Below the pieces are notes generated by a model. It did not search any database. It was not told the origin of the DNA and was given only the letters and a program-made list of their open reading frames with translations. A DNA stretch of 64,000 nt from Mangrovibacterium sp041596335 (GTDB lineage: Bacteria > Bacteroidota > Bacteroidia > Bacteroidales > Prolixibacteraceae). The DNA lies in NCBI RefSeq assembly GCF_041596335.1, contig NZ_JBFHIT010000006.1, positions 1 to 64,000 of the forward strand, written 5' to 3'. This document shows, in pieces, positions 33,818 to 42,924 of this stretch (the stretch's first letter is position 1; each line of letters begins with the position of its first letter). Position numbers and translations under genes: made by a program.

Positions 33818-35401
33818 TTAGCGGGCGATATTGTAGATCCTGATTTTGTTGTACTGACCGATTTGGTCTCCCAGATACGGAGCCAGACTTTCCAGATCGG
33901 GTGGTCGGTTTTCGTTATACACAATGTATTTGGCACCAGCCCGAATGCATTCTTCAATAAAAAATCCAAGGTTTCCGCCTTGCAGAAAAGCATCGGTGAA
34001 CCCTTGAGTTTTCATCCAACCCAAGGTCCGGTTGGGTGAATAATCGCCCAGCGAAATTATTCTGTCGCTGCTGGTAATGTTTAACTCCCGTAAATAGTTC
34101 GATATTCCTTTAAATTGAAATTCTTCAAGTTCCATAGTCCAATAGATATATTCCCAGTATTCCTTTTTCGATTTCTCCATAGGGAAATTGTTCCGAACGG
34201 CAGATTGATGCGGATTGTAATGTGAGCGAGAAACAACCATGCTGCTATTCAAAAGAAAAGCCAGCAGAATAACGGTCAGCACTTTGTTTGTCCGGGAGTT
34301 AATCCATGCCGGATTTTGTCGTCGGACATAAATCAGCCCTGCAGTTAAAACGGCCGGAATAACGATGAGGCTGAAGGTTAGGGAGTAGTCGTGTACATCG
34401 AGCATCTTGAAGAACAGGAGTACAAAGGCAACAGTGCCGAGTGCGAAAAGGATGCAAAACTGCAGAAGCAAGGTCGGTGCCTGTTTATGTCGAATTAGTA
34501 ACAGACCAAAGACGAAAAACAGGAGGATTAGGCCGGCCTGGTTGAAATACGCGGGAACAATATCCCGATATGCCCACTCAATAATTCGGTTAATTTGTTC
34601 TGCATTGAGCCTCCATATTGGAAGGATTTCCTGCAAAAACATCGTACTCAGATGCTGTTCGTTGTACCAGTTGGCGTAACGGTTCCATGCAAAATAGGTT
34701 CCGGCGATGAACAAAACGGACAGGCTGAGTTCAAACAATTTTTTCCCGCTGACGAATTGTTGCCTTCGGTAAAAAATTAACAGCGCGGAAAGCACTGACA
34801 GCAACGAAAGTAGGGCTGTTACCCGGAGCAGCGAGGCAAGGGTGTAAAACAGGCACGCGGCAATCAGGGGAGTAATTTTGCCATTGTGGAGGTATTTGTT
34901 GAGGTAGTACAACCCACTCAAAGCCAGTCCTAAGGCAGGCACGTCGGGCGTAAAATTGAAACTGTAATAGCCAATTATTGGCGACGAATACAGGAATAAA
35001 AGTACGGCGAAGGACCAAAATTGATCTTTCACCCAATGGTTGATTAGTAAAACCAGATGGTACAGGCCAATCCAAAATATCAGAAGGTTAATCAGTCTGA
35101 AGATGCCGGGGGATTCACCCGTTATTTTCCAAATTTTAGCAACCAGATAATAAATGATTGGAAATTCGCTTACCGCTTGCCGGTCGCCATTCGCTCCCGT
35201 GTAAAGTAAATGAGGTTCCCAGAACGAATGGTTCTCGGTGAAATACGTTAGGGCAATGGCGTAGCTGTCGCTTTGTCGCCAGGCATGGATCGATTGCGGA
35301 CCGGCAGACCATAAACGATGGTAACCCATGAAAAAGAAGAGCACAAGAAATAACAGGATGATTATAGATGGGAATGAGTGCCGTTTTAGCCAATTGTTCA
35401 T
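33818..35401 (-). CDS. ArnT/PMT-like membrane glycosyltransferase (family 39-like)
   Basis: 527 residues from Met at 35401; a start at 35443 would add 14 residues. About eleven hydrophobic segments. The first loop contains S-I-H-A-W-R-Q-S-D-S and a later N-F-T-P-D-V-P, as in GT39/ArnT-like enzymes moving a sugar from a lipid carrier to a lipid or protein in the periplasm. It is convergent with the previous GT-C-like gene, so three genes here concern lipid-linked sugars. Confidence 0.82.
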   Translation of the reverse strand: MNNWLKRHSFPSIIILLFLVLFFFMGYHRLWSAGPQSIHAWRQSDSYAIALTYFTENHSFWEPHLLYTGANGDRQAVSEFPIIYYLVAKIWKITGESPGIFRLINLLIFWIGLYHLVLLINHWVKDQFWSFAVLLFLYSSPIIGYYSFNFTPDVPALGLALSGLYYLNKYLHNGKITPLIAACLFYTLASLLRVTALLSLLSVLSALLIFYRRQQFVSGKKLFELSLSVLFIAGTYFAWNRYANWYNEQHLSTMFLQEILPIWRLNAEQINRIIEWAYRDIVPAYFNQAGLILLFFVFGLLLIRHKQAPTLLLQFCILFALGTVAFVLLFFKMLDVHDYSLTFSLIVIPAVLTAGLIYVRRQNPAWINSRTNKVLTVILLAFLLNSSMVVSRSHYNPHQSAVRNNFPMEKSKKEYWEYIYWTMELEEFQFKGISNYLRELNITSSDRIISLGDYSPNRTLGWMKTQGFTDAFLQGGNLGFFIEECIRAGAKYIVYNENRPPDLESLAPYLGDQIGQYNKIRIYNIAR

Positions 35402-35463
35402 GCGTTTTTCTAAGCTTAGTGATCTAAAGGAAAAGATTTTCAAACGGTTGTGAACCGCCGATC

Positions 35464-35471
35464 AAATTTAG
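35464..35471 (-). promoter_or_regulatory. -7 element upstream of the ArnT-like gene
   Basis: TAAATTTG on the minus strand; -33 element not clear. Confidence 0.35.
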
Positions 35472-35807
35472 AAAACTTATGAAAAGGAAGCCGTAAAACG
35501 GAGAGAAAAAATAAAGAGGAACCTCTGGATAACGGTCGGTACTCCGGACACGCTGACCGGATTTAGATGTTAAAATACGCCATGACAACAACCTATAAAC
35601 TTTCCGCACTCAGAGGTTCACCATCTTTATGTCGTTTGTAATAGAACGTCAACTTCAATGTCATTTTAAACAACAGAAATCTAAAGATGTTTTCATCTGA
35701 ATTAAAAAAAATGAAAATAGCAGCAAGCAGCTTCCTGAAATTTAGTTTTAAAACGGTCGACTGCAGCGCTATTTTTTAAATGATTTTGAGTGCGATCCGA
35801 TTGCTGC
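35472..35807. other. non-coding stretch
   Basis: Between the ArnT-like gene and the NtrC-type regulator. No credible coding frame, tRNA or strong terminator. The minus-strand sequence after the regulator stop has no in-frame continuation to a Fis-type helix-turn-helix. Confidence 0.4.
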
Positions 35808-36971
35808 TTATTTCAGCGGAGCGGCAAAGGCATCAACATCGGCTCCGGAGATGGTCTTGTCGCACAAAATAATCAAGCGCTCAATTACATTGCGGAACTC
35901 GCGGATGTTGCCGGTCCATTTCATTTCCTGCAGTTTTTCAATGGCGTCGGGCAGGATTTTCTTTTGTGGCATACCATATTCGCCACAAATTTGGCTGATA
36001 AAATGATCGGCCAGTAGCGGAATATCTTCCGGGCGTTCGTTCAAAGCCGGAACTTTAATCAGGATTACGCTCAGCCGGTGATATAAATCTTCACGGAAAT
36101 GACCTTTTTCAATCTCCTCGCTCAGGTTTTTGTTGGTGGCAGCCACAACGCGCACGTCAACTTTAATTGGTTTTTCGCCTCCAACCCGGGTAATAATGTT
36201 TTCTTGCAATGCGCGCAATACCTTGGCTTGTGCCGACAGGCTCATGTCGCCAATCTCATCCAGGAACAAGGTTCCGCCATCGGCCTGTTCAAATTGTCCT
36301 TTGCGTTGTTTTAAAGCCGAGGTGAATGCTCCTTTTTCGTGGCCAAATAATTCACTCTCAATTAGCTCCGATGGAATAGCAGCACAGTTAACTTCGACAA
36401 ACGGACTGCCTGAACGGTGACTTTTCTCGTGCAAACGACGCGCGATCAGCTCTTTTCCGGTTCCGTTCGATCCGGTAATCAGTACCCGCGCTTCGGTGGG
36501 TGCCACCCGGTCGGTCATGTCTATAATTCTGCGGATGGCGGATGACTCGCCTACAATCTCATATTTCTTGCTGACCTTTTTCTTCAGCACCTTTGTTTCT
36601 GTAATCAGATTCGACTTGTCCATCGCATTGCGAATGGTAATCAATAATCGGTTGAGATCGAGCGGTTTTTCAATAAAATCGTAAGCTCCTTTTTTGATCG
36701 ACTCTACCGCCGTATCAATGTTGCCGTGCCCCGAAATCATCACCACCGGAGTGTCGATGCCCAACTCCTGTATATGGCTCAACACTTCAAGACCATCCAT
36801 TACCGGCATTTTAATGTCGCACAAAACAATGTCGAACTCGTTCTTTTTAAGCAATTCCAGTCCGGCTTTGCCGTCTTCGGCCAAATCAACCTGGTATTTT
36901 TCGTACTCCAAAATATCTTTCAGCGTATTGCGGATGCTGCGTTCGTCGTCGATAACTAATATTCTTGACAT
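35808..36971 (-). CDS. NtrC-family response regulator without DNA-binding domain
   Basis: 387 residues. Receiver domain (about 1-120, phospho-acceptor Asp52 in L-C-D-I-K-M-P), then a sigma-54 AAA+ domain with Walker A T-G-S-N-G-T-G-K-E, loop G-A-F-T-S-A and Walker B G-G-T-L-F-L-D-E-I-G. The protein stops after the AAA+ lid; the Fis-type HTH of NtrC is absent. The sigma-54 contact loop G-A-F-T-G-A has a Ser replacing Gly. It would activate RpoN holoenzyme without binding a specific enhancer. Follows the Ppx-like gene by 30 bases. Confidence 0.92.
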   Translation of the reverse strand: MSRILVIDDERSIRNTLKDILEYEKYQVDLAEDGKAGLELLKKNEFDIVLCDIKMPVMDGLEVLSHIQELGIDTPVVMISGHGNIDTAVESIKKGAYDFIEKPLDLNRLLITIRNAMDKSNLITETKVLKKKVSKKYEIVGESSAIRRIIDMTDRVAPTEARVLITGSNGTGKELIARRLHEKSHRSGSPFVEVNCAAIPSELIESELFGHEKGAFTSALKQRKGQFEQADGGTLFLDEIGDMSLSAQAKVLRALQENIITRVGGEKPIKVDVRVVAATNKNLSEEIEKGHFREDLYHRLSVILIKVPALNERPEDIPLLADHFISQICGEYGMPQKKILPDAIEKLQEMKWTGNIREFRNVIERLIILCDKTISGADVDAFAAPLK

Positions 36972-37001
36972 AGTTCTTTGTTTTCGTCGTGTTCAACAAA
37001 A

Positions 37002-37916
37002 CTAATGATTAATCCAATCTCGCAAAACGCCTTCGCGCAAAGCAAAGTCGGTTTGCGTGATTTTAGTAATCTTTAACCTTTTTACCACCAGCTGCATGAG
37101 AATGAACGATGGTACAATCATTTCAATTCGCAGCGACTCCATCGCCACCATGTGCTCGCGTTGGGCTTTGGTCGAACGGATGATTTCGTCAGTAATGCGG
37201 ATAAAGTCATTCATGTCAACGTCTTGTGTGATTCGTGCTTTTGTCCCCGGTGCCGTCTGGTCGATCAGGTCGGCCAGGGTGTCGAAAGCGCCCGAGCAGC
37301 CGATAAGTCTGCTTACCGCGGTGCCGTTTAATTGTTGCCACAGTTTGCTCATTCCCTCGTCAAACCAGTGCTCAATGGCCAAACGTTCGTCGGGCAAAAT
37401 GGGGTCGGAGAGGGGAAATCGTTCCACCACCCGCGCCATTCCCAGAGGGAAACTTTCTTTCCAATATACTTCGCTGTTTTGGGTTTGAATGAATTCGTTG
37501 CTCCCTCCGCCAATATCCATTATCAGGCTGTTGTTTGGCAAAAAACCAAAAGCCAGCAGCACACCCCCAAAAATAAGCCGGGCTTCTTCCTCGCCCGAAA
37601 TGATCGTTAGTTCCAGTCCGGTGGCTTCTCGCAAAGCGCTTGCAAATTCCGCGTTGTTGTCGGCATCGCGCACTGCCGACGTAGCAATCGTGACCACCCG
37701 ATCGGCGCCAATATCAGCAATTGTACGTTTATGCCGGTTCAGTGCACTAATGGCCCGATCAAACGCTTCCGGTGTCAGTTCTTGTTTGTTGATGCCGCCT
37801 TTTCCCAGCTTCACCCCAACTTTTCCCTGATATAACAAATGGTAGTTTTTCCCGTCCTGTTCAGCAATCAATAAGTTGCAGGTGTTGGTTCCCAGATCAA
37901 TTACAGCCAGTCTCAT
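37002..37916 (-). CDS. Ppx/GppA family exopolyphosphatase
   Basis: 304 residues from the ATG at 37916; the frame is open for another 110 codons upstream but that part has no family features. Actin-like ATPase-fold motifs: V-I-D-L-G-T-N-T (phosphate 1), T-S-A-V-R-D-A, S-G-E-E-E-A-R-L-I-F, D-I-G-G-G-S-N-E-F. It is the shorter type, cutting polyphosphate or the pppGpp 5' phosphate. Gene pair with the NtrC-type regulator downstream. Confidence 0.92.
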   Translation of the reverse strand: MRLAVIDLGTNTCNLLIAEQDGKNYHLLYQGKVGVKLGKGGINKQELTPEAFDRAISALNRHKRTIADIGADRVVTIATSAVRDADNNAEFASALREATGLELTIISGEEEARLIFGGVLLAFGFLPNNSLIMDIGGGSNEFIQTQNSEVYWKESFPLGMARVVERFPLSDPILPDERLAIEHWFDEGMSKLWQQLNGTAVSRLIGCSGAFDTLADLIDQTAPGTKARITQDVDMNDFIRITDEIIRSTKAQREHMVAMESLRIEMIVPSFILMQLVVKRLKITKITQTDFALREGVLRDWINH

Positions 37917-38181
37917 TTCGTCGGTTTTAATTCGAAGTTTAAAGATAGAAATTGCTCCGGACTGAGGAAATGCATGAGTCGGTTGAATGAAACTCTTTTC
38001 AGACGATTTAAAAACCGATAAATTATGGCTGACCATTGAAAGCATGCCACCACATGGCGAATTCGCATGAATGATCCCGTTAGCGATTGAACGTGGTCCG
38101 CAATCAAATCGCATCTTTGATGGTGCCGCTTTGTAACCTGTGTTATTGAAACAACAGCATGCGAAAGAGTTCAATGAATCC

Positions 38182-38412
38182 TCACCGCTGATTATTCGTC
38201 CGAATTTTTTGATTGCGGCCAATGAAAAAATACAGCAGAGCGCCAAGCAGATTCAAAAAGATTACGACCAATACCCAAATAATCTTGTTGTTGGCTTCAA
38301 AATCATTGCGTAAGATGTCGATTAGTGCAATTAACGGAGGTAAAAATACAATTAAGGTGATCGCTAATATCACGATCAATTCTCCTGATCCAATAAGTCC
38401 TAATAAAGTCAT
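38182..38412 (-). CDS. PLDc_N-type two-helix membrane protein
   Basis: 76 residues, two membrane segments and the PLDc_N pattern (I-D-I-L-R-N-D-F, W-V-L-V-V-I-F-L-N-L-L-G-A-L-L-Y-F). In phospholipase D homologues this domain sits at the N-terminus; alone it is a common small membrane protein of unknown function. Stands alone before the M48 gene. Confidence 0.85.
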   Translation of the reverse strand: MTLLGLIGSGELIVILAITLIVFLPPLIALIDILRNDFEANNKIIWVLVVIFLNLLGALLYFFIGRNQKIRTNNQR

Positions 38413-38464
38413 CGTTTATCTTATTTTAGGTTGTTGTTCCCAATTGACGATGAAGGCATGAGTA

Positions 38465-39265
38465 TCAATTCAATGCTTCCTGTGCCTTTAACCAATCCCA
38501 GCTTTCAGCGCTTATTACAGCTTCGTATTCACCGTCGAGCTTTTTGCAGCGTTCTGCCAGTGACTCTGCTCGTTCTTTCGAGTCGGGATGTGTGCTGATC
38601 CAGTTGATAAAGTCGGGTTGGTCAGTTTCGTTCAAACTAAGTTTGTATAGAAAGTCGGCCAGGGGAGCCGGGTTTATTTTGGCGTTCAGCAGGTATTCCA
38701 ATGCTGTTTCGTCGGCCTCGCGTTCCAGTTCCCGGTCAAATGCCGTCGAGCTGAGCAGTTTGGCTACATCTTTGGCGAAGATCGATCCATTGTTTCCTCC
38801 GGTCATCGAAATTAAGGCAGTCAACCCGATTTCCTTGCCCAGCTTTTTCATAACATGGTTCAACTCAATGTGGGCCAGCTCGTGTCCAATTACTCCGGCC
38901 AATTCTTCCGGATTATCGGTTTCGCGTAGTAGCCCCGAATAAATAACAAGATGCTTGGCCGGCAGTGCAAAAGCGTTTACTTCGTCGCGATCTAACAAAT
39001 GGAGATGAATCGTTTCACGCTCAATTTGGTTGGCCGTGCAAACCTTTGAAACAATGCTGTCAATTGGTGCAAGAAGCGCCGAGTCGGTCAGTTCAGCAGC
39101 GTTGCTAGTGAATGATTCCAGGAAAAGCTCACTTAGTTTTTCTTCGGTTGATTGGGTCGCCTTTTCAATCCGAAGCAGATTCATCCAGTCGATTTGATTT
39201 AACAGAAACCAAGTCGCCAAAAACAAAAAAATGATAGCTAAACCTTGAAAGAGGGTCTTTTTCAT
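38465..39265 (-). CDS. M48-family zinc metalloprotease
   Basis: 266 residues from the ATG at 39265. One N-terminal membrane segment (about 4-24), then a protease domain with H-E-x-x-H (G-H-E-L-A-H-I-E-L) and a third ligand in R-E-L-E-R-E-A-D-E-T-A. HtpX/Oma1/BepA-like enzymes degrade misfolded envelope proteins. The start codon overlaps the stop of the next gene upstream (39262-39265), so it is translationally coupled. Confidence 0.93.
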   Translation of the reverse strand: MKKTLFQGLAIIFLFLATWFLLNQIDWMNLLRIEKATQSTEEKLSELFLESFTSNAAELTDSALLAPIDSIVSKVCTANQIERETIHLHLLDRDEVNAFALPAKHLVIYSGLLRETDNPEELAGVIGHELAHIELNHVMKKLGKEIGLTALISMTGGNNGSIFAKDVAKLLSSTAFDRELEREADETALEYLLNAKINPAPLADFLYKLSLNETDQPDFINWISTHPDSKERAESLAERCKKLDGEYEAVISAESWDWLKAQEALN

Positions 39266-39699
39266 ACGTTTGGTTTGCAAAGTAAGTTGGTTAAGCGGCC
39301 ATAAAACCACCATTCCACATGAATCCCTTTTCGGGTTTGAATCGCCGTGTAAATCGTTGCGATAAATTCGGAAAGGTTGAAGAGGAAGGCCGAAATAAGG
39401 TAAGCGATATACGCATTTGTAATTGTAGCCGGGCCAAACAGCACCGAGATAGTCCACCAAAAACCATAGCTATTGATTACCAGCAGCGATGCTTGCGATA
39501 ACAAAGCCTGCATGCAATGCCAACGCACAAAATAAGTTCCTTTGCGGTTGCCCATATAAAAAATGAAGGTAGCCGCCAGATTGATAATGGGTAATGGAAG
39601 TCCGGCCATAACGGCGATCAGCGACATGAGGTAGCTATTCGATGCTTTTTCGGCCTCATGCTCTCCTGGTTCGTAAATGAAGGTGTTTGTTTGTATCAT
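39262..39699 (-). CDS. DUF4870-like membrane protein
   Basis: 145 residues, four hydrophobic segments with the Y-F-V-R-W-H-C-M-Q-A-L-L pattern (compare R-x-H-x-x-Q-A of DUF4870). Function unknown. Overlaps the M48 gene by 4 bases and the DUF2752 gene by 4 bases. Confidence 0.83.
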   Translation of the reverse strand: MIQTNTFIYEPGEHEAEKASNSYLMSLIAVMAGLPLPIINLAATFIFYMGNRKGTYFVRWHCMQALLSQASLLVINSYGFWWTISVLFGPATITNAYIAYLISAFLFNLSEFIATIYTAIQTRKGIHVEWWFYGRLTNLLCKPNV

Positions 39700-40112
39700 A
39701 GTCCTTTAACGATAGTCCAAATCCAGTTGATGATGATAGCTAAGCTGAAGACGACGGCCGGAGCAGGTCTTCGGATAAATAGCTCTGTTTTTAGGTAGGA
39801 TCGGTGCAATGTGTCACGTTTCCCGAATAGGTCGAATAACAGCCAAAACGGAATAATTAGTAGCCCGATACCTGACAATAAGCCAAGCGGATTTATCAAT
39901 GCCGCATTCAACAGATGCCCCTGACTCAACTCTAACACCGCGCGCGTTGAACCGCACGAAGGACAAGGAATAGTGGTGATATTTTTGAAAAGGCATACGG
40001 TTGGTAGCCCAAGTTCTTCGGTTACCCGGTGTAGTTGAAAAAACAACCAAGCATAGCCCAAAAAGCAGGCTATGCTTAGTATAAGATATAATCTGGTGCG
40101 ACTAATCGGCAC
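39696..40112 (-). CDS. DUF2752-type membrane protein
   Basis: 138 residues, three hydrophobic segments, and the diagnostic I-P-C-P-S-C-G-S-T-R-A motif (about 49-59). Function unknown. 4-base overlap with the DUF4870-like gene. Confidence 0.9.
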   Translation of the reverse strand: MPISRTRLYLILSIACFLGYAWLFFQLHRVTEELGLPTVCLFKNITTIPCPSCGSTRAVLELSQGHLLNAALINPLGLLSGIGLLIIPFWLLFDLFGKRDTLHRSYLKTELFIRRPAPAVVFSLAIIINWIWTIVKGL

Positions 40113-40115
40113 GAA

Positions 40116-40451
40116 TTAAATAACTTGATTCAATCTGTCGAAGTTCTTTTCGCGAGTGGCTCCCATGATCAGAAACCAGTCGATGATGGCCCAAATACCC
40201 AATCCTCCGCAGGTGAGTAATTTGCCAATACCAAGGCCGGTGTCGCCAATCAGAAATCGATCAACACCAAATCCCCCGGCAAGGAGAGATACAATCAACG
40301 AAATTGTAGGGTCTTTAAACTGAAGGGTCTGTGCCATGGCCCATTTTGAATCATCCATCGCCAACAATCGCTCACGGATACTTGGTAGTTGGTGACTTTC
40401 AAAAAACTTTCCACTGCTCAAGATAAACATATCAACTTTTTGTGCTTCCAT
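40116..40451 (-). CDS. TM2-domain membrane protein
   Basis: 111 residues: soluble N-terminal part and a TM2 domain (about 47-105) with G-G-F-G-V-D-R-F-L-I-G-D and I-W-A-I-I-D-W-F-L-I. First gene of a four-gene operon TM2-DUF2752-DUF4870-M48, overlapping or 3 bases apart. The combination suggests a membrane-quality unit, but only by gene order. Confidence 0.88.
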   Translation of the reverse strand: MEAQKVDMFILSSGKFFESHQLPSIRERLLAMDDSKWAMAQTLQFKDPTISLIVSLLAGGFGVDRFLIGDTGLGIGKLLTCGGLGIWAIIDWFLIMGATREKNFDRLNQVI

Positions 40452-41053
40452 TTAGGTTTTAGTTAGATGTAATTCCTACTCGTTTGGCTTTTCGGTATCG
40501 CCCCGTTTGTTTGGTTTCCGGCTTCCTGTGCGACTTCGTAAGAAATCATTTTAAATATAATTGATTATGAATAATCTCTCCGGTTCTAATCATAGTTTAT
40601 ATCATTTCTAAATTGCTGTGCAGGTAAAAGAGTGGCATCATTCAGTGAATAAAAAAAACATTTGAAATGCCCAAAGTCTCACTGCTGTAGTCTCATAGAC
40701 GATTTAATTGGTGGCCCGATTTGTATACCTTTTCTATTTTGCGCTGTATGGAATGATACCATAAAAGTTCACCTCTGGATTTTACCCCAAACTTTTTTTG
40801 ATTGGCATCGATATTATTCGCCGAATGCAAAGTACAAATCATCTTCGAGCAGATGCCGGAGCCTATTTTAGGGCTCTTCATTTTAATATCTTTTTAGTGC
40901 GAAACACGTAAGAAAAATAGGTGATTGAATCTTCAGATTACTAAAGCCGATCAATTCTTTTTTTTAGAAGGAGACTTCTGAAAATCCTTGTAAAAGAGTA
41001 AGAGGCGAATTTCGAAAAGCCTACGAGTAGTAAGTCATTAATCAAATTAATTT
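40452..41053. other. 602-base non-coding stretch
   Basis: Between the minus-strand TM2 operon and the plus-strand outer-membrane gene, so both promoters must lie here. Only a small hairpin (AGAAG-GAGA-CTTCT at 40966-40979) stands out. Short frames on both strands (up to about 69 codons) have no gene-like composition. Confidence 0.4.
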
Positions 41054-41713
41054 ATGAAAAATCTAGTGAAGGTCTTATCGGTATTGTTGATCTGTTTGTT
41101 TAGTTCGCAGACTATAGCACAGGTCATTGGTGTCAGAGGAGGATTAAACCTCAGTGATGCGGTCATGAAGGATGATGATGGTGATTACAGCGATGAAACA
41201 AAAATGATTCCTGGTTTTCATGTTGGAGTCATCCTGGATCTCCCGTTAAACGAAATTTTTTCGGTTGAAACCGGGCTCATGTTAGACACAAAAGGGACGA
41301 AAATGGATGAGTCGGACGAGGGGATGAGTTATGAGAGCAAGATCATAACTTACTATCTCGATATTCCGGTTACCTTGAAGCTTACACAGGAATTGCAAAG
41401 TGGGATGAAAATTTTTGGAAACGTTGGGCCATACGTTGGCTATGGTTTGAGTGGTAAAGATAAATGGGAGTACTCGGGGGAAGGGTATTCGGAATCCGGA
41501 ACCGATGATATTGAATGGGGGTCGGGTGACGATGACCATTTGAAACGCTTGGATTTTGGGCTAACTGCCGGTGCCGGTGTTGTTGTGAATAATGTTATTG
41601 TCGGCGTTTCTTACGATTTGGGATTGGCTAATATTTCGTCGTACACCGACTATGGTACCAAGATACAAAACCAGGTACTGCGGTTGTCAGTTGGTTATTG
41701 GTTTGGTAATTAA
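41054..41713 (+). CDS. outer-membrane beta-barrel protein (PorT/OprF-like)
   Basis: 219 residues. Signal peptide (about 1-22, cleavage near T-I-A-Q). The rest is alternating beta strands with G-V-R-G-G-L-N, as in Bacteroidota PorT-like 8-strand barrels, and it ends with an aromatic residue close to the C-terminus (Y-W-F-G-N). Loops are rich in Asp/Glu/Gly. Single gene with its own terminator. Confidence 0.85.
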   Translation: MKNLVKVLSVLLICLFSSQTIAQVIGVRGGLNLSDAVMKDDDGDYSDETKMIPGFHVGVILDLPLNEIFSVETGLMLDTKGTKMDESDEGMSYESKIITYYLDIPVTLKLTQELQSGMKIFGNVGPYVGYGLSGKDKWEYSGEGYSESGTDDIEWGSGDDDHLKRLDFGLTAGAGVVVNNVIVGVSYDLGLANISSYTDYGTKIQNQVLRLSVGYWFGN

Positions 41714-41761
41714 GCTACTAGTGGTTTTAGCCTTCGACTAATGAAGGTGTTTATAGAGGAA

Positions 41762-41800
41762 AAATGCCGTCGCGAAATTTTGGGGCGGCATTTCTCTTTT
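41762..41800 (+). terminator. terminator after the outer-membrane protein
   Basis: AAATGCCG (41762-41769) pairs with CGGCATTT (41786-41793), followed by CTCTTTT. Confidence 0.75.
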
Positions 41801-41835
41801 CGATTTCCGGTGTCCATTCCGTCGTATTCAAGGAT

Positions 41836-41865
41836 AAAAAAAGCCAACCCCTTTCGGAGCTGGCT
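41836..41865 (-). terminator. terminator after cysK
   Basis: On the minus strand AGCCA (41865-41861) pairs with TGGCT (41846-41842), extended inside by CTCC/GGGG, then a seven-base T-tract. Confidence 0.8.
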
Positions 41866-41922
41866 AGTCATGGCGTATTTCCCAATTGTTCGAAATGAGA
41901 ATCGTGCGAAATCGAATATCGA

Positions 41923-42834
41923 TTAAAATAGGTTGTCAACCGACAGGTAGCGTTCGCCGGTGTCGTAGCTAAACGTAACAATGCGCGAACCTTTCGGCAG
42001 TTCCTGTATTTTTTTAGCAATGGCTGCCAGCGATGCTCCCGATGAAATACCGATAAACAAACCTTCTTCTTTGGCTGCTCGTTTGGCATATTCAAAAGCT
42101 TCTTCTTTCGATACCTGAATGGTGCCATCCAGTTGGTCGGTCAACAGGTTCTTCGGAATGAATCCGGCGCCAATTCCCTGCAGCGGGTGTGGGCCAGGCG
42201 CTCCACCACTTATTACCGGTGACAATTCGGGCTCAACAGCAAATGTTTTTATGTTCGGAAATTTCGCTTTTACCACTTCGCTCACTCCCGAAATGTGTCC
42301 TCCGGTTCCAACACCGGTAATCAGGTAATCGAATCCCTCTGGTAAATCAGCCAAAATTTCGTTTGCCGTATGTTTGCGGTGGGCGTTAATGTTTGCCTCG
42401 TTGTCGAACTGCGAGGGAATCCACGAGTTCGTATTTTCAGCAGCAATTTCCTCGGCTTTTGCAATGGCACCTTTCATCCCTTTTTCCTTAGGCGTTAGCA
42501 CCAGCTCTGCTCCGTATGCGGTGAGAATGCGGCGGCGTTCGACTGACATTGATTCAGGCATTACCAGCACCAGCTTATAACCTTTTACAGCAGCTACCAA
42601 GGCTAATCCAATACCTGTATTTCCCGAGGTTGGCTCAACCAGCAGCGTATCTGCGTTAATAATCCCTTGTGCTTCGGCGGTTTCCACCATCTCACGCGCA
42701 ATCCGGTCCTTGATGCTGCCTCCGGGATTGGTTTTTTCAACTTTTACGTATACTTCGTAGTCTGCAGGAAACAGACGATTTAAACGAACGAGTGGCGAGT
42801 TGCCAATGGTTTCCAAAATGTTGTTAAATTTCAT
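41923..42834 (-). CDS. cysK: cysteine synthase A (O-acetylserine sulfhydrylase)
   Basis: 303 residues from the ATG at 42834 (MKFNNILETIGNSP); an upstream in-frame start at 42870 would lie inside the U-tract of the leader terminator. PLP-dependent, makes cysteine from O-acetylserine and sulfide. Contains the PLP lysine motif P-G-G-S-I-K-D-R, T-S-G-N-T-G-I-G and G-T-G-G-H-I-S-G. Upstream lies a leader with a Cys-rich peptide and a terminator, so expression is probably set by cysteine supply. Confidence 0.95.
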   Translation of the reverse strand: MKFNNILETIGNSPLVRLNRLFPADYEVYVKVEKTNPGGSIKDRIAREMVETAEAQGIINADTLLVEPTSGNTGIGLALVAAVKGYKLVLVMPESMSVERRRILTAYGAELVLTPKEKGMKGAIAKAEEIAAENTNSWIPSQFDNEANINAHRKHTANEILADLPEGFDYLITGVGTGGHISGVSEVVKAKFPNIKTFAVEPELSPVISGGAPGPHPLQGIGAGFIPKNLLTDQLDGTIQVSKEEAFEYAKRAAKEEGLFIGISSGASLAAIAKKIQELPKGSRIVTFSYDTGERYLSVDNLF

Positions 42835-42870
42835 GTTTGCTATTTTTATGATGATTAAAAATTTTCGCAT

Positions 42871-42901
42871 AAAAAAAAGCCTTCCATTTAGGGAAGGCTT
42901 T
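42871..42901 (-). terminator. leader terminator (attenuator) of cysK
   Basis: On the minus strand AAAGCCTTCC (42901-42892) pairs with GGAAGGCTTT (42885-42876), followed by U-tract through 42871. It lies between the leader peptide stop (42925) and cysK. The segment GGGGAAG at 42951-42945 inside the leader can pair with CTTCCCT (42896-42890) and would break the terminator. Confidence 0.85.
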
Positions 42902-42924
42902 ATATTGTTGAATTCAATAGCGAC

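Noticed and set aside
35500..35800. Possible tRNA or small RNA in the gap after the ArnT-like gene
   Set aside because: No cloverleaf, promoter-terminator pair or strong stem could be found.
37917..38246. N-terminal extension of the Ppx/GppA frame (110 codons)
   Set aside because: The family begins with M-R-L-A-V-I-D-L-G-T at 37916; the extension has no similarity to the family and covers the intergenic space.
39266..39460. N-terminal extension of the M48 protease frame
   Set aside because: It overlaps the DUF4870-like gene, and the signal/anchor segment at 39265 is a proper N-terminus with an ATGA overlap.
40463..40549. 28-codon frame on the minus strand before the TM2 gene
   Set aside because: No terminator or repeated codon follows; looks like chance, unlike the cysK leader.
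40662..40881. Two opposed frames of 60-70 codons in the 602-base gap
   Set aside because: Unstructured, Ser/Cys/His-rich composition and no recognisable feature; frames of this length are expected by chance.
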